From Halieaceae bacterium UBA5085 (GTDB taxonomy: Bacteria; Pseudomonadota; Gammaproteobacteria; Pseudomonadales; Halieaceae), in assembly GCA_002414665.1 (NCBI GenBank), contig DIAF01000039.1:35021-99020 (forward strand): a DNA stretch of 64,000 nucleotides. Reading direction: 5' to 3'. Positions 1-8,917 of the stretch are shown one piece after another; the first letter of the stretch is position 1; every line of letters starts with the position of its first letter. The notes beneath the pieces were generated by a model that was not told the DNA's origin, made no database searches, and saw only the letters and a program-made list of their open reading frames with translations. Position numbers and translations under genes: made by a program.

Positions 1-65
1 TGCCCTGTGGAGCCCGGACTTTCCTCCCCCGGCACATGACCGGAAGCGATCGCCTGACCGACTCG
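1..65 (-). ncRNA. rnpB: RNase P RNA, 5' part (runs off the window)
   Basis: Read on the minus strand, positions 29-1 give the universally conserved RNase P segment GAGGAAAGTCCGGGCTCC followed by ACAGGGCA, as in bacterial type A rnpB. Upstream lies the P1/P2 region. The molecule is the catalytic RNA that trims tRNA 5' leaders. Only the first ~65 nt are in the window; the rest continues past position 1. The 5' end is inferred from the promoter just upstream. In Pseudomonas rnpB likewise sits next to rsmI. Confidence 0.93.
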
Positions 66-71
66 GCGGCA

Positions 72-100
72 AGACTACGCGTTGCCAGCGGTGCTGGCAA
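72..100 (-). promoter_or_regulatory. sigma70-type promoter of rnpB
   Basis: On the minus strand TTGCCA (100-95) and TAGTCT (77-72) are separated by exactly 17 bp, and the RNase P RNA begins about 7 bp further on. A stable-RNA gene needs a strong constitutive promoter, which fits. The spacer holds an inverted repeat (TTGCCAGC / GCTGGCAA) that overlaps the -35 box. Confidence 0.6.
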
Positions 101-124
101 GGAGAGCCGCCGCTGAGCAGCGAC

Positions 125-964
125 TCACGGGGCCTGCCGCTGTTCCAGCAGAAAGTCGTACAGCTGCTTTTTGCGCAGGCCGGTGAGTTCGGCGACCAGC
201 GTCGCTGCGCGCTTGGCAGGCAACTCCTGCGCCAGCCGCTGCAGCAACCTCTGCGTGTCCGGGGACAGGGTGTCGTCGCGTCTGCGCTGACCCGCCACGG
301 CCAGCACAATCTCACCCCGCTGCTGATTGCTGTCACCGGCAACGAAGCCGATGAGCTCGGCCAGTGACGCACGCTTCAGCGTCTCGAAGGTTTTGCTCAG
401 TTCGCGCGCGAGCAGGGCCTCGCGCTCGGCACCAAAGGTTTCCTGCATCGCCTGCAGCGTTTCCAACACGCGATGTGGGGCTTCATAGAAAACCAGTGTT
501 GCCGACTCCGACGCCAGATCCTCCAGCCGACGCAGGCGTGCGCCGGACTTGGCAGGCAGAAACCCTTCAAACAGAAAGCGGTCGGTCGGCAAGCCCGAGG
601 CACTGAGCGCGGCAATCGCGGCACAGGGACCCGGAAGCGGTATGACCCGGTAGCCCGCCTCCTGCACGTCGCGCACCAGACGGTAACCGGGATCGGAAAT
701 CAGCGGTGTGCCGGCGTCCGAGACCAGCGCCACGACGCCACCGTCCGCGAGACAGGCCATGATCCGGGCCTGCGCACGCTCGTCGCTGTGCTCATGGTAG
801 GCCAACAGGCTCGCGGTGATGGAGAAATGTTGCAACAGGCGCGCGGTATGTCGCGTATCCTCCGCCGCCACCAGATCTGCCGCCGCCAGCACGTCCAGTG
901 CACGCGCCGTGATATCGCCCAGATTGCCGATTGGCGTGGCAACAACATATAGTCCCGATTCCAC
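125..964 (-). CDS. rsmI: 16S rRNA (cytidine-1402 2'-O)-methyltransferase RsmI
   Basis: SAM-dependent methyltransferase of the tetrapyrrole-methylase fold that 2'-O-methylates C1402 in the 30S decoding centre. The 279-residue length matches the family. Visible signatures are TPIGNLGD near residue 10, AEDTRHT at 34-40, the long SDAGTPLISDPG block at 82-93, PGPCA at 111 and GFLP at 134. The start ATG at 964 leaves the N-terminus flush with the first beta strand. It is divergent from lpoA, with an 84-bp gap that must hold both promoters, and lies head to tail behind rnpB. Confidence 0.95.
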   Translation of the reverse strand: MESGLYVVATPIGNLGDITARALDVLAAADLVAAEDTRHTARLLQHFSITASLLAYHEHSDERAQARIMACLADGGVVALVSDAGTPLISDPGYRLVRDVQEAGYRVIPLPGPCAAIAALSASGLPTDRFLFEGFLPAKSGARLRRLEDLASESATLVFYEAPHRVLETLQAMQETFGAEREALLARELSKTFETLKRASLAELIGFVAGDSNQQRGEIVLAVAGQRRRDDTLSPDTQRLLQRLAQELPAKRAATLVAELTGLRKKQLYDFLLEQRQAP

Positions 965-1048
965 TGATCACCCCTGGCCCTGTATCATGCATCCAAGCAT
1001 GGACTCCGCCGCTGTTGGCGGCGGTCCCGTTGCAGCCGGAAGGATAGC

Positions 1049-2860
1049 ATGACGCGTACAACGACCCCGATCACCGCTGGCAGTCACTGGGCCGGCCTCG
1101 CCCTGGTGCTGGCCCTGGGCAGCGGTTGCAGCACAGCGCCTCCGGAGCCGCTCACGCCACCGCCACAGGCGGTAGTACCGCAGGAGCCTGTGGAAGCTGC
1201 CCCCGAACTGCCGCCACCCATGCCGGTCAGCCGTTGGGACGACGTTTTCGCCCAGACCAGGGTGGCACTACAGGCTCGCGACTGGATGGCCGCCGAGCTG
1301 GCTCTGGCCAAGCTGCCCCCGGAGCTTGCCGGCGAGGACCTTGCCCGACGTGACTTCCTGCTGGCTCGCGTGGCTTTTCTGCGTGGCGACCTCGAAGACA
1401 GCCGGCGATGGGTTGCCGCCACCCGCAATGCCGCGGCGCCCGAGGCGCTGCGCATTGAGCGCGCCGCGTTCAGCGCCGAGGTGGCGCACCTGGCAGGGGA
1501 TTGGCTGACCAGCGCCAGGACGGGGGCCGGCATCCTCTCGGAGCAGGTCGGCAACGCGGCGCTGCGACGCGCCGTATGGGCCGACCTGAACCGCGCCGAG
1601 GAAAGCGATCTGGCGGCGGCGCTGTCCACCACCACAGACCGGGACTGGCGCGGCTGGCTGGAGCTGGCGCTCCTTGACCGGCGCGCGGAGAACCGGCAGA
1701 CCCTGCAAGCAGCACTGCAGCAGTGGCGCGACGAGAACCCTGCGCACGCCGCAGCTGCGCCGCTGCCGGGCGGACTGGAATACATCGCCAGCGGCCCCGC
1801 CTCTCCCCGTCGGGTCGCGCTGCTGCTGCCGCTGAGTGGGCGTCTCGCACCCGCCGCGCGGGCCGTTCAGGACGGCTATCTCGCGCACTATTTTGCCGCA
1901 CAGGCGCGCGGCGAGCCGCCCTATGCGCTCAGTGTCATCGACACCACGGCGTTCGAATCCGCCACAGCCGCCTACCGCCACGCGGTGGCGGTAGGCGCGG
2001 ACATTGTCATCGGCCCCTTGAGCAAGGAAGCCGTGACAGAACTCGGGCAGTTGCCCGAGCGACCAGTCCCGGTTGTCGCGCTGAATCGCACGGATAGTGA
2101 CGCCCTGCAGGGCGGCAGCGCGCTGGTGCAGCTGTCGCTGGCACCCGAAGACGACGCCCGGCGTGTCGCAGAACTGGCTTACGGCAGCGGCGCGCGGCGG
2201 GCCCTGATACTGCGCCCTGCCGGCGAACGCGGTGCGCGCATCGAGGATGTGTTGCGTGACCGTTGGCAGGCACTGGGCGGCAGCGTTGTCGGCACGGCGA
2301 GTTATGCCAGCGCAGAGGCCTACTCTGACAATGTCAAGAATGCGCTCAACCTGAGCGCCAGCGAGCAGCGCGCCAGCGACATTCGCAGCATGCTGGCGAC
2401 CAATATCGAATTCACACCGCGCCGGCGGCAGGACATCGACGCCATCTTCCTCCTCGCCGACTCGCCCGCCGAAGCGCGCTCGCTGAAACCGTTGCTGGCG
2501 TTCCACTACGCGGGCACCGTTCCCGTGTACGCCACATCCAGTATTTACAGCGGCATCCCGGACCCGCGTGATCGCGACCTCAACGGCGTTCGCCTGACGG
2601 AGCTCCCCTGGCTGCTCGGCAGCAATCCCGGCCTGCGAGTCGCCATAGCCGCCGGCAACACCGGCAGCGACAATCTGGCGCGCCTGAACGCCCTGGGGGC
2701 CGATGCCTGGCTGGTACAATCGCGGTTCACGCAGTTACAGGCCGGTGCCGATGCGCTGCTCCGTGGCGATACGGGGCTACTGCGCCTGGACCCAAGCCTG
2801 CGCCTGCAACGCGAACCCGTGTTGGCCGTATTTGATGGCAGCGATCTGGTGCGTCCCTGA
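1049..2860 (+). CDS. lpoA: penicillin-binding protein activator LpoA (LppC family lipoprotein)
   Basis: Outer-membrane lipoprotein that activates the peptidoglycan synthase PBP1A. The 603-residue chain has a signal peptide ending in a lipobox, LGSGC, with the lipidated Cys at residue 27, then a Pro/Glu-rich linker. A TPR-like helical N-domain follows (about 50-240), and a periplasmic-binding-protein-like C-domain starts near RRVALLLPLSG (about 255). It leads the conserved lpoA-yraN-diaA-dolP cluster, with yraN 33 bp downstream. Family assignment rests on length, lipobox, domain order and synteny. Confidence 0.9.
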   Translation: MTRTTTPITAGSHWAGLALVLALGSGCSTAPPEPLTPPPQAVVPQEPVEAAPELPPPMPVSRWDDVFAQTRVALQARDWMAAELALAKLPPELAGEDLARRDFLLARVAFLRGDLEDSRRWVAATRNAAAPEALRIERAAFSAEVAHLAGDWLTSARTGAGILSEQVGNAALRRAVWADLNRAEESDLAAALSTTTDRDWRGWLELALLDRRAENRQTLQAALQQWRDENPAHAAAAPLPGGLEYIASGPASPRRVALLLPLSGRLAPAARAVQDGYLAHYFAAQARGEPPYALSVIDTTAFESATAAYRHAVAVGADIVIGPLSKEAVTELGQLPERPVPVVALNRTDSDALQGGSALVQLSLAPEDDARRVAELAYGSGARRALILRPAGERGARIEDVLRDRWQALGGSVVGTASYASAEAYSDNVKNALNLSASEQRASDIRSMLATNIEFTPRRRQDIDAIFLLADSPAEARSLKPLLAFHYAGTVPVYATSSIYSGIPDPRDRDLNGVRLTELPWLLGSNPGLRVAIAAGNTGSDNLARLNALGADAWLVQSRFTQLQAGADALLRGDTGLLRLDPSLRLQREPVLAVFDGSDLVRP

Positions 2861-2893
2861 CCTATACTGCAGCCGATACAGGGAGGTATCGGC

Positions 2894-3253
2894 ATGCAGA
2901 ACCAGGGCGACCGGTATGAGGAACTGGCAGCAAGCTGGCTACTCGCGCAAGGCTGGCAGATCCTGCAGCGCAATTTCCGCTGCAAACTCGGCGAAATCGA
3001 TATTATTGCCCTGCATCACGGACAGCTTGTGTTCGTCGAAGTGCGCGCACGGAGCAATCCCCGTTTCAGCTCCGCTGCCGCGTCAGTAGACAGGCGCAAA
3101 CAGCAGAAGCTGCTGCGCGCAGCCCGTTTTTTCCTGCAGTGCAGCACCCGCTGGCAAAACATGCCCTGCCGATTTGACGTACTTGCCTTCGACCCGCGAC
3201 AATCCGACCCTGAACCGGCGCCGCGGTGGATACGCAGCGCCTTCAGTGCCTGA
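2894..3253 (+). CDS. yraN: UPF0102 family protein YraN
   Basis: A 119-residue protein with the predicted nuclease fold of the YraN/UPF0102 family. The hallmark GEIDII (33-38) and VFVEVRAR (46-53) match the E-x-D ... E-V-K/R restriction-endonuclease-like core. The first residues (GDRYEELAASWL) are the typical N-terminal helix. The biological role is not established; it is almost always encoded between lpoA and diaA, as here. An AGGGAGG-like ribosome site precedes the ATG. Confidence 0.9.
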   Translation: MQNQGDRYEELAASWLLAQGWQILQRNFRCKLGEIDIIALHHGQLVFVEVRARSNPRFSSAAASVDRRKQQKLLRAARFFLQCSTRWQNMPCRFDVLAFDPRQSDPEPAPRWIRSAFSA

Positions 3254-3276
3254 CCTCCCAGCGACGGATACCCTGC

Positions 3277-3879
3277 ATGGATGATGATTACGGGCTGATT
3301 GCCGACACCGTGCAGGACAGCATCAGCGCGCTGGCAATGGCGGTAGACGAACTGGCGGGCCCTGTACAACAGGCCGCTGCCAGCATCGTGGCAACGCTGT
3401 TGCGAGAAGGCAAGGTCATGGCCTGTGGCAACGGCGTCGACGCCGGCCTCAGCCAGCTCTTCTGCAGCGCGCTGCTGGCCGGCCTTGAACGGGATCGCCC
3501 CTCATTGCCGGCGATCGCTCTGGCAGCCGACGGGGCCAGCCTGTCGGGCATTGCCCACGAGCAGGGTCTTGAAGAGATCTGGGCACGTCAGGTACGGGCG
3601 CTGGGTCAACCGGGGGATACCCTGGTGTGCTTCAGTAGCGCACCCGCGGCAGACAGCCTGCTGCGAGCCATTGCAGCGGCACAGGAACGCAACGTTACCG
3701 TTGTGCTGCTGTCCAACGCCGTGGACCCCTCGCTGTCGTCAATGCTCAGAGATACTGACATCCGTATTTCCTGCTCCGCCGCGCGACGTCCCCGAGTGAT
3801 AGAATTGCACACCGTGGTCATTCACTTGCTCTGTGAGCTGATTGATCGCAGCCTGTTTGGTAACTACAACGGAAACTGA
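3277..3879 (+). CDS. diaA: SIS-domain protein, DiaA / phosphoheptose-isomerase-like
   Basis: About 200 residues with a sugar-isomerase (SIS) fold. In E. coli DiaA binds DnaA and promotes initiation at oriC; relatives are GmhA phosphoheptose isomerases. I use the ATG at 3277 because the upstream in-frame ATG at 3226 would overlap yraN and add an unrelated segment. The glycine-rich loop reads ACGNGVDAG; the Ser-Ala pair usual after GNG is missing, so isomerase activity is doubtful. Position between yraN and dolP supports diaA. Confidence 0.82.
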   Translation: MDDDYGLIADTVQDSISALAMAVDELAGPVQQAAASIVATLLREGKVMACGNGVDAGLSQLFCSALLAGLERDRPSLPAIALAADGASLSGIAHEQGLEEIWARQVRALGQPGDTLVCFSSAPAADSLLRAIAAAQERNVTVVLLSNAVDPSLSSMLRDTDIRISCSAARRPRVIELHTVVIHLLCELIDRSLFGNYNGN

Positions 3880-3881
3880 CC

Positions 3882-4454
3882 ATGAAACAGATTGCACCGC
3901 TCTTCGCCCTTCTCGGCAGCCTGCTTCTCGCTGGCTGCGGGAGCATGCTGGCCACCGTGGAAGCGGACTCCATTGAGGATAAACCGGACGAGCGCACCAT
4001 GGCGCAACGGCTTGAGGACGAGAGTATCGAAATCAAGGCCATCGTCAATATTCACGCTGCCAATCCGGCGTTTGACGATGCCCACCTGATCGCTGTCAGC
4101 TACAACGGCTATGTACTGCTCGCCGGCCAGGTAGGCAGCCCTGAACTGAAAGCGCAGGCGGCGGAGGAAGTACGCGAGATACGCGGCGTGCGGCGCATCT
4201 ACAACGAAATCGATGTGAAGGCGCCTACGGGAGCCCTGGTGCGCACCAGCGATGCCTGGATAACCACCAAGATCAAATCCTGGCTGCTGGCGAATATGGA
4301 CACACCCGGACTGCGCACCAAGGTGGTCACGGAAAACAGCGTGGTGTATCTCATGGGGCTGGTATCAAAGGAGGAGGCGCGCAGGATATCCGATGTGGCC
4401 GCCTCGGTATCTGGCGTCACGCGGGTCGTGCAGTTGTTCGAGATTCTGCCCTGA
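3882..4454 (+). CDS. dolP: BON-domain outer-membrane lipoprotein DolP (YraP)
   Basis: A 190-residue lipoprotein that supports outer-membrane integrity and BAM activity. The signal peptide ends in LLLAGC with the lipid-acceptor Cys at 19. Two BON (phospholipid-binding) domains follow, about 45-115 and 120-190; the second has the typical TKIKSWLLAN start and ends in VSGVTRVVQLFEIL. It starts 2 bp after the diaA stop, so the two are very likely translationally coupled. It faces sspB tail to tail 27 bp downstream. Confidence 0.92.
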   Translation: MKQIAPLFALLGSLLLAGCGSMLATVEADSIEDKPDERTMAQRLEDESIEIKAIVNIHAANPAFDDAHLIAVSYNGYVLLAGQVGSPELKAQAAEEVREIRGVRRIYNEIDVKAPTGALVRTSDAWITTKIKSWLLANMDTPGLRTKVVTENSVVYLMGLVSKEEARRISDVAASVSGVTRVVQLFEILP

Positions 4455-4481
4455 TCGGCTTGCTAATGCGGGCCGCTGGCG

Positions 4482-4907
4482 CTACTTGACGATCTTCAGC
4501 GCCGGCCGGCCTTCCGGCTTTGACGAGGACGGGCCCCCGTCGTCTGCCGGCGGGTTGTCCGGTGGCTCCGGTGACGGATCCTCCGCTTCGAACACCATGC
4601 CCTGGCCGTTCTCACGGGCATAGATCCCGATCACCGCTGAGACTGGCAGCAGGATATCCGTCGGCGTACCGCCGAAGCGCCCGTTGAAGCTGATCCACTC
4701 ATTGCCGATCAGCAGCTCGATCACCGCCGTGGGGCTCACGTTGAGCACGATCTGCCCGTCCTTTACATACTGGGCAGGGACTTCAACGCCCGGGCGCCGG
4801 GCGTCAACCAGCAGGTAGGGCGTGCAGTCGTTGTCGACGATCCACTCGTACAGAGCCCGCATGATGTAGGGCCGACTGGGCGTCATCGTTGCGGAGTCAT
4901 CAGACAT
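4482..4907 (-). CDS. sspB: ClpXP protease specificity-enhancing factor SspB
   Basis: Adaptor that binds the ssrA tag and delivers stalled-ribosome products to ClpXP. The 141 residues begin with the family signature TPSRPYIMRALYEW and hold the conserved DGQIVLNVSP and FGGTP segments (SspB fold, about residues 8-115). A disordered acidic/Pro tail follows and ends in RPALKIVK, the short motif that docks on the ClpX zinc domain. It lies 20 bp after sspA, the usual pair. The second Met (residue 8) is also a possible start. Confidence 0.95.
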   Translation of the reverse strand: MSDDSATMTPSRPYIMRALYEWIVDNDCTPYLLVDARRPGVEVPAQYVKDGQIVLNVSPTAVIELLIGNEWISFNGRFGGTPTDILLPVSAVIGIYARENGQGMVFEAEDPSPEPPDNPPADDGGPSSSKPEGRPALKIVK

Positions 4908-4927
4908 GTGGGCGACCCGACGCGCCC

Positions 4928-5560
4928 CTAGGGGCGCATCTCGCGTTCCTGCTCGGAGAGGCTCTCCTGGAACGACTCGCGACCAAACAGGGCATCCATG
5001 TAGGCCAGGAGGGGCTTGGTTTGCTTGCCGGGGCGAACATCAATCCCCAGGGACGGCAGCCGCCAGAGGATCGGCGCCAGACAGCAATCCACCAGCGTGA
5101 ACTCCTCGCTCATGAAGAACGGCTTTTCAGCAAAAATAGGGGCGATACCCACCAGGCCATCGCGCAGTTCCTTGGTGGCCTTGCTGACCACGTTGTCACT
5201 GCGCGAGTGCAGGATAGAGTCCACCAGCGAACACCAGTCCTTTTCAATCCGGTGGATGTACAGGCGACTCTCGGCGCGTGCCACAGGGTACACCGGCAGC
5301 AGCGGGGGATGCGGGAACCGTTCGTCCAGATACTCCATCATCACCTTGGATTCGTACAGTACGAGATCGCGGTCGACGAGCGTCGGCAGTGAATTATACG
5401 GGTTGAGGTCGGCCAGTTCCGCCGGCGGATGGGCACTATCCGACTCGATCATATCCACCGTGACGCCCTTCTCCGCCAGCACGATGCGCACCCGGTGGCT
5501 GTATTGGCTGGCACTGTCAGAGAAGAAGGTCATGGAAGACCGTTTCGCCACCACACCCAT
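4928..5560 (-). CDS. sspA: stringent starvation protein A (SspA)
   Basis: GST-fold protein that binds RNA polymerase and redirects transcription under starvation and acid stress. About 210 residues. The start at 5560 (MGVVAKRSS) matches the family N-terminus; an earlier Met adds eight unrelated residues. The thioredoxin-like half has [21 protein letters not shown] and the motif [13 protein letters not shown] with its cis-Pro, and the helical half follows. There is no catalytic Cys/Ser, as expected for SspA. It is encoded between the bc1 genes and sspB, as in Pseudomonas. Confidence 0.94.
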   Translation of the reverse strand: MGVVAKRSSMTFFSDSASQYSHRVRIVLAEKGVTVDMIESDSAHPPAELADLNPYNSLPTLVDRDLVLYESKVMMEYLDERFPHPPLLPVYPVARAESRLYIHRIEKDWCSLVDSILHSRSDNVVSKATKELRDGLVGIAPIFAEKPFFMSEEFTLVDCCLAPILWRLPSLGIDVRPGKQTKPLLAYMDALFGRESFQESLSEQEREMRP

Positions 5561-5638
5561 TGCGTTGTCATCAGCTCGTTTCATAATGCAATCCAGAACG
5601 TGAGGGAGACCGGCAAGATGCCGGTCCCGGGGGGCATA

Positions 5639-7678
5639 TCAGTGAACGTCTTTCCAGTATTCGCGGTTCAACAGCCAGGCAAATATGAAGAACAGCGCAA
5701 TGAACAGCAGCACGTACACACCGATGCGCTGCCGATCCGCTGCGCTGGGCTCGGCCGTGTAGGCAAGGAAATTCACCAGATCGTACATGGCACTGTCGAA
5801 TTCCTCGGGTGACATGGCACCTTCCTGCACCAGGGTGAACTGGCCGCAGGGCTCTTCCAGCAGCGGCTCACCGGTCAGGGGATCGCGACGCACGCCGCCG
5901 TTATTCGCCTTGCCGGGACCCATCGCACAGGCCTGCAGCCCCTGCAGTTCCAGCATGACATGCGGCATGCCGACATCCTTGAACACCTTGTTGTTCACGC
6001 CGTAGGGACGGCTTTCATCCAGGTAGAACGTGCGCAGGTAGGTGTACAACCACTCGGGCTGGCGGGCCCGGGAGACCAGGGTAAGGTCCGGCGGCGTGGC
6101 GCCGAACCAGGTCTTGGCCAGACGGTCGTCCATGGCATTATCCATGAGCGAGCCGATGCGCACATCGGGGTCGAAGATCAGGTTCTCGGTGAACAGGTCC
6201 TCCGGAATGCCCAGATCCTCCGCGGTGCGTTTATAGCGCGCGTACTTCAGCGAGTGGCAGGCCATGCAGTAGTTCATGTACAGCTTGGCGCCGTTCTGCA
6301 GGGAGGGCTTGTCGTGCGGGTCCACACTGATCTCGTCGCAGGGCATGGAGCCGCAGTTGTATTCACCGCCCGCCCCCACTGCCTTCAGAGGCAGTATGGT
6401 GAGTGCGAGAATCAGGGCCAGGCCGGCGATGCTGCCCCAGAACCCGATACCGCCATCCATGGTCACGCGCTCCGGGACCGGCTTGGTCTTGTCCAGAGAG
6501 GACCATATCGGCATCAGCAGGAAGAAGGCAAAGTAGAACACAGAGCAGATCTGGGCCAGCAGCGTGCGCTCCGGAGTCGGGGCCTTGACACCCAGGACGC
6601 CAAGGATCAGGAAGCTCGCCACGAACAACACCAGCATGACCTTGTTCAGGTTACCGCGGTAGCGCCAGGACTTGACCGGGCTGCGGTCCAGCCAGGGCAG
6701 CAGGAACGGAATCGCCACGGAGGCGGCGAAGGCAACAAAACCCCAGAACTTGTCCGGCACCGCGCGCAGCACGGAGTAGAAAGGGGTGAAGTACCAGACC
6801 GGCGCGATATGGTCCGGCGTCTTCAGGGCATTCGCTTCCTCAAAGTTGGCGTATTCGAGGAAGAACCCGCCCATTTCCGGCATGAAGAACATCACGGCGC
6901 AGAAGATGAACAGGAACACGCCAATGGCCTGCAGGTCGTGGACTGTGTAGTACGGGTGGAAAGCCACGCCGTCCAGCGGCACACCATCCGGACCCTTGTG
7001 CTTCTTGATATCGACGCCGTCCGGGTTGTTGGAGCCCACTTCGTGCAGCGCCAGCAGGTGCAGTACAACCAGTGCGAGCAGCACGATAGGCAGCGCCACA
7101 ACGTGCAGCGCGAAGAACCGGTTCAGGGTGACACCTGAAATCAGGTAATCGCCGCGGATCCAGGTGACCAGGTCTTCACCGACCACCGGAATGGCGCCAA
7201 ACAGGGATATGATCACCTGTGCACCCCAGTAGGACATCTGGCCCCAGGGCAACACGTAGCCCACGAAAGCCTCGGCCATCAGCACGACGAAGATCAGCAT
7301 GCCAAAAATCCAGATAAGCTCGCGGGGCTTTTTGTAGGAGCCGTAAATCAGCGCCCGGAACATGTGCAGGTAGACCACCACGAAGAACGCGGAAGCGCCG
7401 GTGGAGTGCATGTAGCGCAGTATCCAGCCGTAATCCACATCACGCATGATGTATTCGACAGAGGCAAAGGCACCCTCAGCACTGGGCGTGTAATTCATGG
7501 TAAGCCAGATGCCCGTCAGCAACTGGTTCACCAGAACCAGCAGGGACAGCACACCAAAGTAGTACCAGAGGTTGAAGTTCTTCGGCGCGTAGTACTGGCC
7601 CATGTGGGTGTTCCAGGCGCGCATGATCGGCAGGCGTTCGTCTACCCAGTCACGCAATCCTACAAGCATATTGATCAT
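5639..7678 (-). CDS. petB: cytochrome b/c1 fusion protein of the bc1 complex
   Basis: A 679-residue single frame carrying both cytochrome b and cytochrome c1 of ubiquinol-cytochrome c reductase. Residues 1-400 are cytochrome b: heme ligands H91/H105 and H192/H207, and the Qo motif PVWY at 293-296. Residues 410-436 are a hydrophobic signal-like helix ending AVGA. Cytochrome c1 follows, with heme site CMACH (471-475), a candidate Met ligand at 571 or 575 (GMPHVM), and a C-terminal membrane anchor (about 651-671). Separate petB and petC genes are the rule in gammaproteobacteria; the fbcH fusion of Bradyrhizobium is cut after synthesis. Its ATG overlaps the petA stop (TGATG). Confidence 0.95.
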   Translation of the reverse strand: MINMLVGLRDWVDERLPIMRAWNTHMGQYYAPKNFNLWYYFGVLSLLVLVNQLLTGIWLTMNYTPSAEGAFASVEYIMRDVDYGWILRYMHSTGASAFFVVVYLHMFRALIYGSYKKPRELIWIFGMLIFVVLMAEAFVGYVLPWGQMSYWGAQVIISLFGAIPVVGEDLVTWIRGDYLISGVTLNRFFALHVVALPIVLLALVVLHLLALHEVGSNNPDGVDIKKHKGPDGVPLDGVAFHPYYTVHDLQAIGVFLFIFCAVMFFMPEMGGFFLEYANFEEANALKTPDHIAPVWYFTPFYSVLRAVPDKFWGFVAFAASVAIPFLLPWLDRSPVKSWRYRGNLNKVMLVLFVASFLILGVLGVKAPTPERTLLAQICSVFYFAFFLLMPIWSSLDKTKPVPERVTMDGGIGFWGSIAGLALILALTILPLKAVGAGGEYNCGSMPCDEISVDPHDKPSLQNGAKLYMNYCMACHSLKYARYKRTAEDLGIPEDLFTENLIFDPDVRIGSLMDNAMDDRLAKTWFGATPPDLTLVSRARQPEWLYTYLRTFYLDESRPYGVNNKVFKDVGMPHVMLELQGLQACAMGPGKANNGGVRRDPLTGEPLLEEPCGQFTLVQEGAMSPEEFDSAMYDLVNFLAYTAEPSAADRQRIGVYVLLFIALFFIFAWLLNREYWKDVH

Positions 7679-8283
7679 CAGGCTGCCTCCGCGTCCACGC
7701 CAATTACCAGAACCGACTCGGTCTCATAGGAGTACGGCGGCACCACCAGGTTGGTGGACGCCGGGACGCCGGCGTAGACGCGCCCGGACAAATCAAACTT
7801 GGAACCGTGGCAGGGACAGAAGAAGCCGCCCAGCCACTCATCACCGCCCAGGTCGGCGGCGCCGACTTCGGGCCGGTATTTGGGTGCGCAACCCAGGTGG
7901 GTGCACAAGCCCTCGGCGACAAAGATCTCGGGGCGCAGGGCGCGCGCCGGGCCGTCGATGTAAGCCGGCTGCGTCGATATCGCAGAGTCGGGATCCTTCA
8001 GGTCACCGGTCAACTTGTCGAGATCAGCCAGCATGGCGGCCGTGCGGTGGACCACGTACACCGGCTTGCCTCGCCACTCGACCACGATCATCTGGCCGGG
8101 CTCCAGCTTGCTGATGTCTGCCTTTACCGGTGCACCTGCGGCTTTCGCCTTGGCAGATGGGTTCCACGACCCGACAAACGGCACCGCGATACCCACTGCG
8201 CCGGCAACGCCAACCACACTCGTCGCGGCGGTCAGGAAACGTCTCCTGCCGGTGTTCACGCCATCGCTACTCATGCTTTTCAC
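7678..8283 (-). CDS. petA: Rieske iron-sulfur subunit of the bc1 complex
   Basis: A 201-residue Rieske protein that passes electrons from ubiquinol to cytochrome c1. The N-terminus has the twin-arginine motif GRRRFLTAA followed by one membrane helix (about 20-38), as in Tat-exported Rieske proteins. The cluster ligands are in CTHLGC (C127, H129, with C132) and CPCHGS (C156, H159). It is the first gene of the bc1 operon and overlaps the fused cytochrome b/c1 gene by one base. Confidence 0.96.
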   Translation of the reverse strand: MKSMSSDGVNTGRRRFLTAATSVVGVAGAVGIAVPFVGSWNPSAKAKAAGAPVKADISKLEPGQMIVVEWRGKPVYVVHRTAAMLADLDKLTGDLKDPDSAISTQPAYIDGPARALRPEIFVAEGLCTHLGCAPKYRPEVGAADLGGDEWLGGFFCPCHGSKFDLSGRVYAGVPASTNLVVPPYSYETESVLVIGVDAEAA

Positions 8284-8350
8284 TCCTGATTACCGGCCTG
8301 GACACTGACGATGACAGGCTCGGGTGACGACATCGCAAAAAATGCCGCAA

Positions 8351-8379
8351 ATAGTAATGATTTTGTTCGTTGCTGGCAA
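8351..8379 (-). promoter_or_regulatory. sigma70-type promoter of the petA operon
   Basis: On the minus strand TTGCCA (8379-8374) and TACTAT (8356-8351) are 17 bp apart. The transcript would start near 8344 and give a leader of about 60 nt before petA. The promoter lies just after the rpsI terminator, so the bc1 genes can be expressed independently of the ribosomal operon. Confidence 0.55.
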
Positions 8380-8435
8380 CATAAAGCCCCTTAAAGAGCC
8401 CGGGGATCGCCAGTAACCCCCTGTTTTTTCAGCAC

Positions 8436-8473
8436 AAAAAAACGCCCGGCCTGAATACCAAACCGGACGTTTT
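8436..8473 (-). terminator. intrinsic terminator of the rplM-rpsI operon
   Basis: On the minus strand an ACGTCCGG arm (8470-8463) pairs with CCGGGCGT (8449-8442), allowing one G-U pair, and is followed by a run of seven T. It sits about 40 bp after the rpsI stop and before the petA promoter. Confidence 0.8.
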
Positions 8474-8511
8474 CGATACGAGGCAGCCGGCCCGATCGGC
8501 CAACCGCACAC

Positions 8512-8904
8512 TCAGCGCTTGGAGTACTGCGGACGCTTGCGCGCCTTGCGCAAACCCACTTTCTTGCGTTCGACTTCACGCGCGTCGCGGGTGACGTAGC
8601 CGGCACGGCGCAGGGTGCCACGCAGCGCTTCGTCGTAATCCATCAGGGCGCGGGTGATACCGTGACGAATGGCGCCCGCCTGGCCGAAACTGCCGCCGCC
8701 TTCAACGGTCACGTTAACGTCGAACTTGTCGGCCAGTTCCACCAGCTCGAGGGGCTGGCGCACGATCATGCGCGCGACTTCGCGACCGAAGTACTGGTCG
8801 AGGGGGCGCTTGTTGACCGTGATGTTACCGCCACCGGTCTGGATGAACACACGGGCCGTGGAGGTCTTGCGGCGGCCGGTTCCGTAATACTGGGTTGCTG
8901 ACAT
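8512..8904 (-). CDS. rpsI: 30S ribosomal protein S9
   Basis: A 130-residue S9 protein. The signatures [14 protein letters not shown] at the N-terminus, [15 protein letters not shown] in the middle and the basic tail [12 protein letters not shown], whose terminal Lys-Arg reaches the P-site tRNA, are all present. Length equals that of E. coli S9. It is the second gene of the rplM-rpsI operon, 13 bp after rplM, and is followed by a clear terminator. Confidence 0.98.
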   Translation of the reverse strand: MSATQYYGTGRRKTSTARVFIQTGGGNITVNKRPLDQYFGREVARMIVRQPLELVELADKFDVNVTVEGGGSFGQAGAIRHGITRALMDYDEALRGTLRRAGYVTRDAREVERKKVGLRKARKRPQYSKR

Positions 8905-8917
8905 AGAAGGATATCCG

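Noticed and set aside
1268..2719. 483-codon minus-strand frame opposite lpoA
   Set aside because: Antisense shadow of the lpoA lipoprotein gene, no family features.
5960..7138. 392-codon plus-strand frame opposite the cytochrome b/c1 gene
   Set aside because: Antisense shadow; composition rich in His, Gln and Arg with no recognisable domain.
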